The notes: generated by a model from the letters alone, not told the origin. Numbered from the stretch's first letter, positions 1-5,829 are shown. The stretch is 7,463 nt of DNA from an uncultured Enterobacter sp. (GCA_946477805.1 CAMKZP010000173.1:1-7463); one strand, 5' to 3'. Program-made: numbers and translations.

Positions 1-219
1 GCCCCGCAGGCGCACGAACGGCTCGAAAACGGTTTCGCGCGCCTGGACCCCAGCCGCGACCGCGCAACGGGCGGCTGCGGTTTGGGGTTAGCCATCGTTC
101 ACTCGATAGCCCAGGCGATGGGCGGCACGGTTCGCTGCGAAGAGAGTGAGCTCGGCGGCGCGCGCTTCTGCTTTAGCTGGCCCGTCTACCACAGCATCAC
201 CCTTCCCGTCCCTGCCTGA
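1..219 (+). CDS. rstB: RstB sensor histidine kinase, C-terminal fragment
   Basis: This is the 3' end of a gene that begins before the window; 72 codons are visible in frame 1, ending in TGA at 217-219. The translation contains LDPSRDRATGGCGLGLAIV, the F-box to G2-box part of a HATPase_c ATP-binding domain. GLGLA is the glycine-rich ATP-lid motif. It is followed by HSIAQAMGGTV and GGARFCFSWP, which closely match the end of E. coli RstB. RstB is the inner-membrane sensor of the RstBA two-component system (PhoPQ-linked, acid and low-magnesium response in E. coli) and phosphorylates RstA. Its position immediately upstream of tus, in the same direction, is the conserved enteric arrangement. The segment before the F box reads ERLENGF instead of the common FEPF-type sequence. 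The sensor, HAMP and phosphoacceptor-histidine parts lie outside the window. Confidence 0.93.
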   Translation, partial: APQAHERLENGFARLDPSRDRATGGCGLGLAIVHSIAQAMGGTVRCEESELGGARFCFSWPVYHSITLPVPA

Positions 220-227
220 CCTTAACC

Positions 228-251
228 GCACGCTGGCCTGACCCGGCGTGC
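228..251 (+). terminator. GC-rich hairpin between rstB and tus (terminator-like, no T-run)
   Basis: GCACGCTGG (228-236) pairs with CCGGCGTGC (243-251), giving a 9-bp stem with one T-G wobble and a 6-base loop. It starts 8 bases after the rstB stop codon. The following bases, TGTGCTATACC, contain no T-run, so it is not a classical intrinsic terminator. It could be a weak or Rho-assisted rstAB terminator, an mRNA 3'-end stabiliser, or a structure affecting the tus promoter, which must lie in the same interval. Confidence 0.5.
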
Positions 252-262
252 TGTGCTATACC
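233..262 (+). promoter_or_regulatory. Possible tus promoter just upstream of the Ter site
   Basis: Only 73 bases separate the rstB stop from the tus ATG, so a tus-specific promoter would have to lie here. The best -10 candidate is TATACC at 257-262, ending one base before the TerB-identical core. A weak -35 candidate, CTGGCC at 233-238, lies 18 bases upstream. The match to the sigma-70 consensus is poor, especially at -35. The call rests mainly on the known E. coli arrangement, in which the tus promoter overlaps TerB and is shut by Tus binding. Cotranscription from rstAB is the alternative. Confidence 0.3.
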
Positions 263-284
263 GTAAGTATGTTGTAACTACTGG
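262..284 (+). promoter_or_regulatory. terB: Ter replication-arrest site (TerB type), probable tus operator
   Basis: The 17 bases TAAGTATGTTGTAACTA at 264-280 are identical to the core of E. coli TerB. The flanking bases differ: CG at the left edge and CTGG at the right, against AA and AAGT in TerB. The G at 267 corresponds to the G-C(6) pair, whose cytosine flips into the Tus pocket to make the locked complex. In E. coli the C(6) end is the non-permissive face. By that rule a fork arriving from the rstB side (left to right) would be arrested, and one arriving from the tus side would pass. The site ends 8 bases before the tus ATG and overlaps its ribosome-binding site, so bound Tus should block tus expression, as known for E. 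coli tus autoregulation. Confidence 0.93.
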
Positions 285-292
285 GGCAAAAT

Positions 293-1222
293 ATGGCGAC
301 TTACGATCTCATCGAAAGGCTGAACACGACGTTTCGGGAAATGGAGCACGAGCTCCTGACGCTGACGGAGCGTTTGCAGACGTGCCGGCTGTTGGCCGCG
401 CGCGTATTTACCCTGCCCGAGGTGGCAAAAGGCGCAGAACACGATCCGCTGGAGACCATTGAGGTTAAGCAGCATATCGGCAAAGCGGGGCTGGAACTGG
501 CGCTCCGGCACTATCGCCGCCTGTTTATTCAGCAGCAGTCCGAGAACCGCAGCAGCAAGGCGGCGGTTCGCCTGCCCGGCGTGATCTGCCTGCAAACGGA
601 CACCGCAACGCGTGAATCGCTGGACGCTCAGGTCGCGCTCATCAACAGGCTGAAAGGCGCGTTTGAAAAGATGGTCACCGAAGAGTCGGGGCTTGCCCCG
701 GCCGCGCGTTTTGAGTGGGTGCATCGCCAGCTGCCGGGGTTAATTACCCTCAACGCCTACCGGACGCTGACGGTGCTGCGCCACCCCGCCACGCTGCGTT
801 TTGGCTGGGCCAACAAGCACATCATAAAAAACTTTACCCGGGATGAGATCCTGGCCCAGCTGGAAAAAAGCCTGAAAGCCCCGCGAACCGTCGCGCCGTG
901 GTCGCGCGAGCAGTGGATCGAGCGGCTGGAGCAGGAGTATCACACCATCGCGTCCTTACCGGCCAGCGCGCGCCTGAAGATAAAACGTCCGGTGAAGGTG
1001 CAGCCTATTGCCCGCGTCTGGTATTCCGGGCAGCAAAAGCAGGTACAGTACGCCTGCCCAACGCCGTTGATTGCGCTGTACGATGACGACGAGGGGGCGG
1101 TGGTGCCGGATATCGGCGAACTGCTGAACTACGATGCTGAAAATGTTCAGCATCGCTATAAACCGCAGGCGCAGCCGCTTAGGCTGATTATTCCACGGCT
1201 GCACCTGTACGTGGCGGAGTGA
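293..1222 (+). CDS. tus: Tus, DNA replication terminus site-binding protein
   Basis: Tus is a monomeric cytoplasmic protein that binds Ter sites and stops the DnaB helicase from one side only, confining fork fusion to the terminus region. The 309-residue product has the same length as E. coli Tus and aligns without gaps. Residues known to matter in E. coli are all present at the same positions: Glu49, His50, Ile79, Lys89, Phe140, His144 and Leu150 (the last three line the C(6) pocket), Ala173, Arg198 and Gln250. Conserved blocks include FIQQQSENRSSKAAVRLPG (about 78-96), ARFEWVHRQLPGLITLNAYR (138-157) and the C-terminal PQAQPLRLIIPRLHLYVA. The N-terminal third (residues 22-70) diverges most. 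The ATG at 293 is preceded by GGGG at 283-286, which overlaps the Ter site. The stop TGA (1220-1222) directly abuts the converging fumC stop. Confidence 0.97.
   Translation: MATYDLIERLNTTFREMEHELLTLTERLQTCRLLAARVFTLPEVAKGAEHDPLETIEVKQHIGKAGLELALRHYRRLFIQQQSENRSSKAAVRLPGVICLQTDTATRESLDAQVALINRLKGAFEKMVTEESGLAPAARFEWVHRQLPGLITLNAYRTLTVLRHPATLRFGWANKHIIKNFTRDEILAQLEKSLKAPRTVAPWSREQWIERLEQEYHTIASLPASARLKIKRPVKVQPIARVWYSGQQKQVQYACPTPLIALYDDDEGAVVPDIGELLNYDAENVQHRYKPQAQPLRLIIPRLHLYVAE
1132..1155. repeat. Perfect 10-bp inverted repeat inside the 3' end of tus
   Basis: CGATGCTGAA (1132-1141) is perfectly complementary to TTCAGCATCG (1146-1155) with the 4-base loop AATG. It encodes the YDAENVQHR region of Tus, about 70 bases before the stop. 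No T-run follows on either strand. The amino acids are conserved with E. coli Tus, but the synonymous codons here complete the palindrome. It may be a coincidence of coding sequence, or a structure acting on the tus mRNA end or on the antisense read-through from fumC. Confidence 0.6.
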
Positions 1223-2617
1223 TTACTTCAGGCTTCCAACCATCGCTTCCGGGCGGACCCACGCATCAAACTCGGCGTCCGTCAGGTAGCCCAACGCCAG
1301 CGCAGCGGCCCTGAGCGTAAGCCCCTCTTTATGCGCTTTTTTGGCGATTTCCGCCGCCCTGTCGTAGCCAATATGGGTATTCAGCGCCGTCACCAGCATC
1401 AGCGATTCGTTGAGCAGCTGGCTGATACGTTCGCGATTCGGCTCAATCCCCACCGCGCAGTGCTCGTTGAAGCTCTCCATGCCGTCCGCCAGCAGACGCA
1501 CGGACTGCAGCACGTTGTGAATGACCATCGGACGATAGACGTTCAGCTCGAAGTTACCCGACGCGCCGCCCATGTTGACGGCCACGTCGTTGCCCATCAC
1601 CTGACAGCAGAGCATGGTCATCGCCTCGCACTGGGTCGGGTTCACTTTGCCCGGCATAATGGAGCTGCCGGGCTCGTTTTCCGGAATGCTGAGTTCGCCG
1701 ATGCCGCAGCGCGGGCCGGAGGCCAGCCAGCGCACATCGTTGGCAATTTTCATCAGCGACGCCGCCAGCCCTTTCAGCGCCCCGTGGGTGTGAACCAGCG
1801 CGTCGCAGGTTGCCAGCGCCTCAAATTTATTTGGCGCGGTGACAAACGGCTGGCCGGTGATTGTCGCCAGCTCTTCCGCCACCCGTACCGCGTACTCGGG
1901 GTGAGTATTTAAACCGGTGCCGACGGCCGTACCGCCCAGCGCAAGCTCAGCCAGATGCGGGAGGCTGAATTCAATGTGCCTGAGGCTGTGCTCAAGCATT
2001 GCGACCCAGCCGGAGATCTCCTGGCCGAGCGTCAAAGGTGTGGCATCCTGCAGGTGCGTACGGCCAATTTTGACAATATCGCTAAAGGCCTGAGCCTTTT
2101 CGTTCAGGGTGGTTTTCAGAACGTTCAGCTGGGGAATAAGCTGCTCGCGCAGGGCAATTACCGCCGCCACGTGCATTGCCGTCGGGAAGACGTCGTTAGA
2201 GCTTTGGCTTTTATTAACGTCGTCGTTCGGGTGGACTTTGCGCTCCATGCCGCGCACGCCGCCCAGCAGCTCGCTTGCCCGGTTCGCCAGCACCTCGTTC
2301 ATGTTCATGTTGCTCTGGGTGCCGGACCCGGTTTGCCAGACGGCGAGCGGGAACTCGTCGGGGTGCTTGCCCGCCAGCACTTCGTCGGCGGCGCTGATGA
2401 TGGCCGTCGCTTTGTCGGCGGACAGCAGGCCTAAATCCTGGTTCACTTTTGCCGCCGCGCGTTTGGTCAGCGCCAGCGCCTGAATCAGCGAGACGGGCAT
2501 CTTCTCGGTCGAAATACGGAAATGCTCCAGCGAACGCTGGGTTTGCGCGCCCCATAGCCTGTCGGCCGGAACGTCGATGGCGCCCATCGAGTCTTTCTCA
2601 TGGCGTACCGTTGTCAT
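1223..2617 (-). CDS. fumC: Class II fumarate hydratase FumC
   Basis: FumC interconverts fumarate and L-malate in the TCA cycle as a cytoplasmic homotetramer without an iron-sulfur cluster, so it keeps working under superoxide and iron limitation. The product is 464 residues, against 467 in E. coli; it ends GSLK, about three residues short. The superfamily signature GSSIMPGKVNP is at 317-327 with catalytic Ser318 and substrate-binding Lys324 and Asn326. Thr187-His188 (GRTHLQ), Ser98-Gly-Thr100, and His129 with Asn131-Asp132 are also present. The reading frame is open upstream to 2740, but the ATG at 2617 is chosen because AAGGAG lies 6 bases before it and the protein then starts like E. coli FumC (MTTVRHEKDSMGAIDVPAD). 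It lies downstream of fumA on the same strand, 136 bases apart, with its own candidate promoter. Confidence 0.97.
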   Translation of the reverse strand: MTTVRHEKDSMGAIDVPADRLWGAQTQRSLEHFRISTEKMPVSLIQALALTKRAAAKVNQDLGLLSADKATAIISAADEVLAGKHPDEFPLAVWQTGSGTQSNMNMNEVLANRASELLGGVRGMERKVHPNDDVNKSQSSNDVFPTAMHVAAVIALREQLIPQLNVLKTTLNEKAQAFSDIVKIGRTHLQDATPLTLGQEISGWVAMLEHSLRHIEFSLPHLAELALGGTAVGTGLNTHPEYAVRVAEELATITGQPFVTAPNKFEALATCDALVHTHGALKGLAASLMKIANDVRWLASGPRCGIGELSIPENEPGSSIMPGKVNPTQCEAMTMLCCQVMGNDVAVNMGGASGNFELNVYRPMVIHNVLQSVRLLADGMESFNEHCAVGIEPNRERISQLLNESLMLVTALNTHIGYDRAAEIAKKAHKEGLTLRAAALALGYLTDAEFDAWVRPEAMVGSLK

Positions 2618-2660
2618 TACTTTCTCCTTGATAACAAAAGCGGGATTGCTCACATGCTTA

Positions 2661-2710
2661 AGGGATAAGTATTGATGACTTCTGAGAAACGTTATGGCGC
2701 TTTGTGCGCT
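2661..2710 (-). promoter_or_regulatory. fumC promoter with candidate SoxS box
   Basis: On the minus strand, 2710 to 2692 reads AGCGCACAAAGCGCCATAA. It fits the SoxS/MarA/Rob consensus A-nn-GCAY-n7-CAAA at 8 of 9 specified bases (CATA in place of CAAA). A -10 candidate, AATACT, lies at 2673-2668 (minus). With a 17-base spacer the -35 hexamer would fall at 2696-2691 and overlap the end of the box, the class II activator arrangement. The -35 bases themselves (CATAAC) are poor, as expected for an activator-dependent promoter. The predicted start near 2661 gives a leader of about 44 bases. SoxRS induction of fumC is known in E. coli; the exact sites here are inferred by eye. Confidence 0.5.
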
Positions 2711-2721
2711 CTTTTTGGTGT

Positions 2722-2750
2722 CGGGTGGCGCTAACGCCACCCGGCTTTTT
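2722..2750 (+). terminator. REP-like hairpin with + strand terminator polarity between fumC and fumA
   Basis: CGGGTGGCG (2722-2730) pairs perfectly with CGCCACCCG (2735-2743) around the loop CTAA. GC and then TTTTT (2746-2750) follow on the + strand, which makes an intrinsic terminator for left-to-right transcription. On the minus strand, in which both fumA and fumC are transcribed, the base run after the stem is A-rich (ACACCAAAAA). It is therefore a poor fumA terminator but could still protect the fumA mRNA 3' end, which lies 10 bases away. The CGGGTGGCG half also occurs in the REP-like element at 7435, so this may be a REP-derived element. Confidence 0.65.
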
Positions 2751-2753
2751 ATC

Positions 2754-4400
2754 TTACTTCACGCACGCAGAACACTGGGAGGACTGGATCTGTTTGAAGA
2801 AGTCATTGCCTTTGTCATCCACGAGGATAAACGCCGGGAAGTCTTCCACTTCAATTTTCCAGATGGCCTCCATACCCAGCTCCGGGTATTCCACACACTC
2901 CAGGCTCTTGATGCTGCCCTGCGCCAGTACCGCAGCCGGGCCGCCGATGCTGCCCAGGTAGAAGCCGCCGTGCTTGTGGCAGGCGTCCGTTACCTGCTGG
3001 CTGCGGTTGCCTTTGGCGAGCATGATCATGCTGCCGCCGTTGGCCTGCAGCTGGTCAACGTACGAGTCCATACGGCCCGCCGTCGTTGGGCCTAGCGAAC
3101 CGGAGGCATAGCCTTCTGGCGTTTTCGCCGGGCCCGCGTAGTAGATCGGGTGATCTTTAACGTACTGCGGCAGCCCTTCGCCGTTATCCAGGCGCTCTTT
3201 CAGCTTCGCGTGGGCGATATCGCGCCCCACGATAATCGTGCCGTTCAGGGAGAGGCGGGTCGAAACCGGATACTGAGAAAGCTGCGCCAGGATCTCGCTC
3301 ATCGGACGGTTCAGGTCGACGCGAACCGCTTCCCCTTCCCCCGCTTTACGCAGCTCTTCCGGAATGTATTTCCCCGGGTTGTTCTCCAGCTTTTCGATCC
3401 AGATGCCGTCGCGGTTGATCTTCGCCTTGATGTTGCGGTCAGCCGAGCAGGAAACCCCCATGCCCACCGGGCAGGATGCGCCGTGGCGCGGCAGGCGGAT
3501 CACGCGGATATCGTGCGCGAAGTATTTCCCGCCAAACTGCGCGCCCAGCCCCAGATTCTGCGCTTCGGTCAGCAGCTCCTGTTCAAGCTGAACGTCGCGG
3601 AACGCCTGGCCGTGCTCGTTCCCTTCCGTTGGCAGGCCGTCGTAGTATTTGGTCGACGCCAGCTTCACGGTTTTCAGGGTGCTTTCCGCCGAGGTTCCGC
3701 CAATGACAAACGCGATGTGGTACGGCGGGCAGGCGGCCGTTCCCAGGGTGCGCATTTTCTCAACCAGATAGTTCTTCAGCTTGCCCGGGGTGAGCAGCGC
3801 CTTGGTCTCCTGGTAGAGATAGGTTTTGTTGGCTGAACCGCCGCCCTTGGCGATACAGAGAAATTTATATTCGTCGCCGTCGACGCTGTAGAGGTCAATC
3901 TGCGCGGGCAGGTTGGTGCCGGTGTTGACCTCTTTGTACATGTCCAGCGCGGCGTTTTGCGAATAGCGCAGGTTATCTTCGATGTAGGTGTTGTAGACGC
4001 CGTGCGCCAGCGCCGCTTCGTCACCGCCGCCGGTCCAGACGCGCTGGCCTTTTTTACCGGTGACGATCGCGGTGCCGGTGTCCTGGCAGGTCGGCAGAAT
4101 GCCTTTCGCCGCGATATCGGAGTTACGCAGGAACTGCAGCGCCACGTATTTATCGTTTTCGCTGGCCTGCGGATCGCTCAGGATATCGGCCACCTGCTGC
4201 TGGTGCGCGGGACGGAGCATAAAGGAGGCGTCGTGGAAGGCCTGCTGGGCCATCAGCGTCAGCGCCTGCGGGTCAACTTTAAGGATTTCCTGCCCTTCAA
4301 ACTCAGAGACAGAGACGTAATCGCGGGTTAACAGGTAATACTCGGTGCGATCCTGACTGAGGGGGAAAGGATCCTGATAATGGAATGGTTTATTCGACAT
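2754..4400 (-). CDS. fumA: Class I, [4Fe-4S] fumarate hydratase FumA
   Basis: FumA hydrates fumarate to L-malate in the TCA cycle using a [4Fe-4S] cluster, which makes it efficient but sensitive to oxygen radicals. It is a cytoplasmic homodimer. The 548 residues match E. coli FumA in length and almost throughout in sequence. The three cluster cysteines are visible at Cys105 (LPTCQDTGT), Cys224 (TAACPPYH) and Cys318 (GVSCSADRN). The N-terminal catalytic domain covers roughly residues 1-340, and the C-terminal fumarase domain about 370-540, with GSLGPTTAGRMDSYVDQLQ near 434-452. The ATG at 4400 gives the family start MSNKPFHYQ; the ribosome-binding site before it (GAGAG) is weak. Upstream, divergent manA shares the intergenic region; downstream lies fumC. 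The last residues (SSQCSACVK) differ from E. coli (LTQCTRCVK). In E. coli the gene is repressed by ArcA and activated by cAMP-CRP. FumB is the close alternative, but the neighbours fit fumA. Confidence 0.97.
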   Translation of the reverse strand: MSNKPFHYQDPFPLSQDRTEYYLLTRDYVSVSEFEGQEILKVDPQALTLMAQQAFHDASFMLRPAHQQQVADILSDPQASENDKYVALQFLRNSDIAAKGILPTCQDTGTAIVTGKKGQRVWTGGGDEAALAHGVYNTYIEDNLRYSQNAALDMYKEVNTGTNLPAQIDLYSVDGDEYKFLCIAKGGGSANKTYLYQETKALLTPGKLKNYLVEKMRTLGTAACPPYHIAFVIGGTSAESTLKTVKLASTKYYDGLPTEGNEHGQAFRDVQLEQELLTEAQNLGLGAQFGGKYFAHDIRVIRLPRHGASCPVGMGVSCSADRNIKAKINRDGIWIEKLENNPGKYIPEELRKAGEGEAVRVDLNRPMSEILAQLSQYPVSTRLSLNGTIIVGRDIAHAKLKERLDNGEGLPQYVKDHPIYYAGPAKTPEGYASGSLGPTTAGRMDSYVDQLQANGGSMIMLAKGNRSQQVTDACHKHGGFYLGSIGGPAAVLAQGSIKSLECVEYPELGMEAIWKIEVEDFPAFILVDDKGNDFFKQIQSSQCSACVK

Positions 4401-4435
4401 TGTTCTCTCACTTACTGCGTCGGTCTGATTATTCA

Positions 4436-4455
4436 GGGCAGATGTTCCGCTGCCC
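4436..4455 (-). other. Hairpin in the presumed fumA leader
   Basis: GGGCAG (4436-4441) pairs with CTGCCC (4450-4455) across an 8-base loop, 35 bases upstream of the fumA ATG and within its expected 5' untranslated region. The fumA ribosome-binding site is weak and lies outside the stem. There is no T-run. A role in mRNA stability or translation is possible but unsupported. Confidence 0.35.
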
Positions 4456-4485
4456 GGCTTAAAAGCGAGTTAGCTTATCCTACAC

Positions 4486-4498
4486 AATTTTTTAACAA
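4486..4498 (+). repeat. 13-bp exact repeat flanking manA, copy 1
   Basis: AATTTTTTAACAA at 4486-4498 is repeated exactly at 5786-5798, 1300 bases away. One copy lies upstream of manA and one upstream of ydgA, both in intergenic DNA. It contains TTAACA, a -35-like hexamer, but no matching -10 follows at 16-18 bases in either place. The low complexity makes chance plausible. Confidence 0.4.
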
Positions 4499-4526
4499 AA
4501 ACTGAGACTAGTACGACTTTTTACAT

Positions 4527-4553
4527 CCGCAGGTTACTTCCCTGCGGTTTATT
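4527..4553 (+). terminator. Terminator-like hairpin in the manA upstream region
   Basis: CCGCAGG (4527-4533) pairs with CCTGCGG (4541-4547) around the 7-base loop TTACTTC, followed by TTTATTGCTTT. It ends about 50 bases before the manA ATG. No + strand gene ends upstream, since fumA is divergent. It would therefore act on a leader transcript, be part of a short untranslated RNA made from the fumA/manA gap, or simply insulate manA. The interrupted T-tract makes it a moderate terminator at best. Confidence 0.45.
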
Positions 4554-4599
4554 GCTTTAATACCCGGAGTTAATTCCACATTTGAATCAGGGCTTGATA

Positions 4600-5775
4600 A
4601 TGCAAAAACTCATTAACTCAGTGCAAAACTACGCCTGGGGAAGTAAAACTGCGTTAACGGATCTCTACGGTATCGCCAACCCGGACAACCTGCCGATGGC
4701 AGAGCTGTGGATGGGCGCGCACCCGAAGAGCAGCTCAAAAATTACAGACGCCAGCGGCCAGGTACGCAGCCTGCGCGACGTCATCGACGCAGATAAGGCC
4801 GCGCTTTTGGGTAAAAACGTAGCCAGCCGCTTCGGTGAACTGCCGTTCCTGTTCAAGGTACTCTGTGCCGATCAGCCGCTCTCCATTCAGGTTCACCCGA
4901 ACAAAAAAGCCTCTGAATTAGGTTTTGCGAAAGAGAACGCGGCGGGCATTCCGCTGGACGCCGCCGAGCGCAACTACAAAGATCCGAACCATAAGCCGGA
5001 GCTGGTCTTTGCGCTCACGCCGTTCCTGGCGATGAACGCGTTTCGCGAGTTCTCAGAGATTATTTCCCTGCTGCAGCCTGTGGCGGGAGCGAATAACGCT
5101 ATCGCCCACTTCCTTGAAAACCCGAATGCGGAAGGCCTGAGCCAGCTGTTTGCCAGCCTGCTGAACATGCAGGGCGAGGAAAAATCTCACGCCCTGGCGG
5201 TGCTCAAAGCGGCCCTGAACGGCCAGCAGGGTGAGCCGTGGGAGACCATCCGCCTGATTTCTGAATTCTACCCGGACGACAGCGGCCTGTTTTCCCCTCT
5301 GCTGCTGAACGTAGTGAAGCTGAACCCGGGCGAGGCGATGTTCCTGTTTGCCGAAACCCCGCACGCCTACCTGCAAGGCGTGGCGCTGGAGGTGATGGCT
5401 AACTCTGATAACGTCCTGCGCGCGGGCCTGACGCCGAAATACATCGACATCCCCGAGCTGGTCGCCAACGTGAAGTTTGTGGCAAAACCCGCGGCGGAGC
5501 TGCTGACCCAGCCGGTTAAAAAAGGTCCGGAGCTGGACTTTCCTATTCCGGTTGATGATTTCGCCTTCTCTCTGCACGATCTCAGCCCGTCCGAAAGCCT
5601 TGTTGCGCAGGAGAGCGCGGCGATCCTCTTCTGCGTGGAGGGCGAAGCCACGCTGCATAAGGGCAAACAGCGCCTGGTGCTGAAGCCGGGTGAGTCAGCT
5701 TTTGTCGCGGCGAACGAGTCTCCCGTCAGCATCAGCGGCACCGGTCGACTGGCGCGCGTTTTCAATAAGCTATGA
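4600..5775 (+). CDS. manA: Mannose-6-phosphate isomerase, class I (zinc-dependent)
   Basis: ManA interconverts mannose-6-phosphate and fructose-6-phosphate in the cytoplasm. It feeds mannose into glycolysis and, in reverse, supplies mannose-6-phosphate for GDP-mannose, colanic acid and fucose precursors. The 391 residues equal E. coli ManA. The zinc ligands are at the expected places: Gln97 and His99 (SIQVHPNK), Glu134 (YKDPNHKPEL, the first family signature) and His255 (ETPHAYLQG). The active-site Arg274 lies in NVLRAGLTPKYID, the second signature. Residues about 240-391 form the C-terminal cupin part. The ATG at 4600 is preferred over an in-frame TTG at 4582 because AGGG at 4589-4592 is correctly spaced and the protein then begins MQKLINSVQNYAWG as in E. 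coli. It is monocistronic by context: divergent from fumA and followed by a strong terminator. The region most unlike E. coli is residues 47-75. Confidence 0.97.
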   Translation: MQKLINSVQNYAWGSKTALTDLYGIANPDNLPMAELWMGAHPKSSSKITDASGQVRSLRDVIDADKAALLGKNVASRFGELPFLFKVLCADQPLSIQVHPNKKASELGFAKENAAGIPLDAAERNYKDPNHKPELVFALTPFLAMNAFREFSEIISLLQPVAGANNAIAHFLENPNAEGLSQLFASLLNMQGEEKSHALAVLKAALNGQQGEPWETIRLISEFYPDDSGLFSPLLLNVVKLNPGEAMFLFAETPHAYLQGVALEVMANSDNVLRAGLTPKYIDIPELVANVKFVAKPAAELLTQPVKKGPELDFPIPVDDFAFSLHDLSPSESLVAQESAAILFCVEGEATLHKGKQRLVLKPGESAFVAANESPVSISGTGRLARVFNKL

Positions 5776-5785
5776 GTACTTACTG

Positions 5786-5798
5786 AATTTTTTAACAA
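5786..5798 (+). repeat. 13-bp exact repeat flanking manA, copy 2
   Basis: This second copy of AATTTTTTAACAA starts 10 bases after the manA stop codon and precedes the manA terminator. It may form part of the ydgA promoter region, since nothing else AT-rich lies between manA and the hairpin at 5830. Confidence 0.4.
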
Positions 5799-5829
5799 CT
5801 CTTGCTAAGCTGTTTACAGGCGTTGTAAC

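Larger units (their letters stand above)
4401..4599. promoter_or_regulatory. Divergent fumA/manA intergenic control region
   Basis: This 199-base AT-richer stretch separates the two divergent starts and must carry both promoters. No hexamer pair is convincing. For manA, TTTAAT at 4556-4561 is a fair -10 but lacks a good -35. For fumA, TAGGAT-like sequence near 4475-4480 on the minus strand is possible. On the minus strand, 4496 to 4484 reads GTTAAAAAATTGT, which partly resembles the ArcA-binding consensus GTTAATTA; ArcA repression of fumA is known in E. coli. I see no clear CRP palindrome. The regulatory assignments are suggestions only. Confidence 0.4.

Noticed and set aside
253..462. 69-codon + strand frame starting in the Ter region and overlapping tus
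   Set aside because: It is out of frame with tus, starts inside the promoter/Ter interval, and its product is an arginine-rich shadow translation.
2618..2740. N-terminal extension of FumC to an upstream ATG at 2740
   Set aside because: The extension would run through the REP-like hairpin, the promoter and the SoxS-like box, has no family counterpart, and the ATG at 2617 has an ideal AAGGAG.
3150..3836. Long antisense reading frame (228 codons) opposite fumA, with similar ones opposite fumC (1331-1912) and manA (5053-5658)
   Set aside because: These mirror well-conserved genes in GC-rich DNA. Their proteins are rich in Arg, His and Gln with no recognisable domain and no good ribosome-binding site seen.
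4582..4599. TTG start for ManA six codons upstream
   Set aside because: The nearest GGAG is 12 bases away, and known ManA proteins start at the MQKLINSV methionine, which has AGGG at correct spacing.
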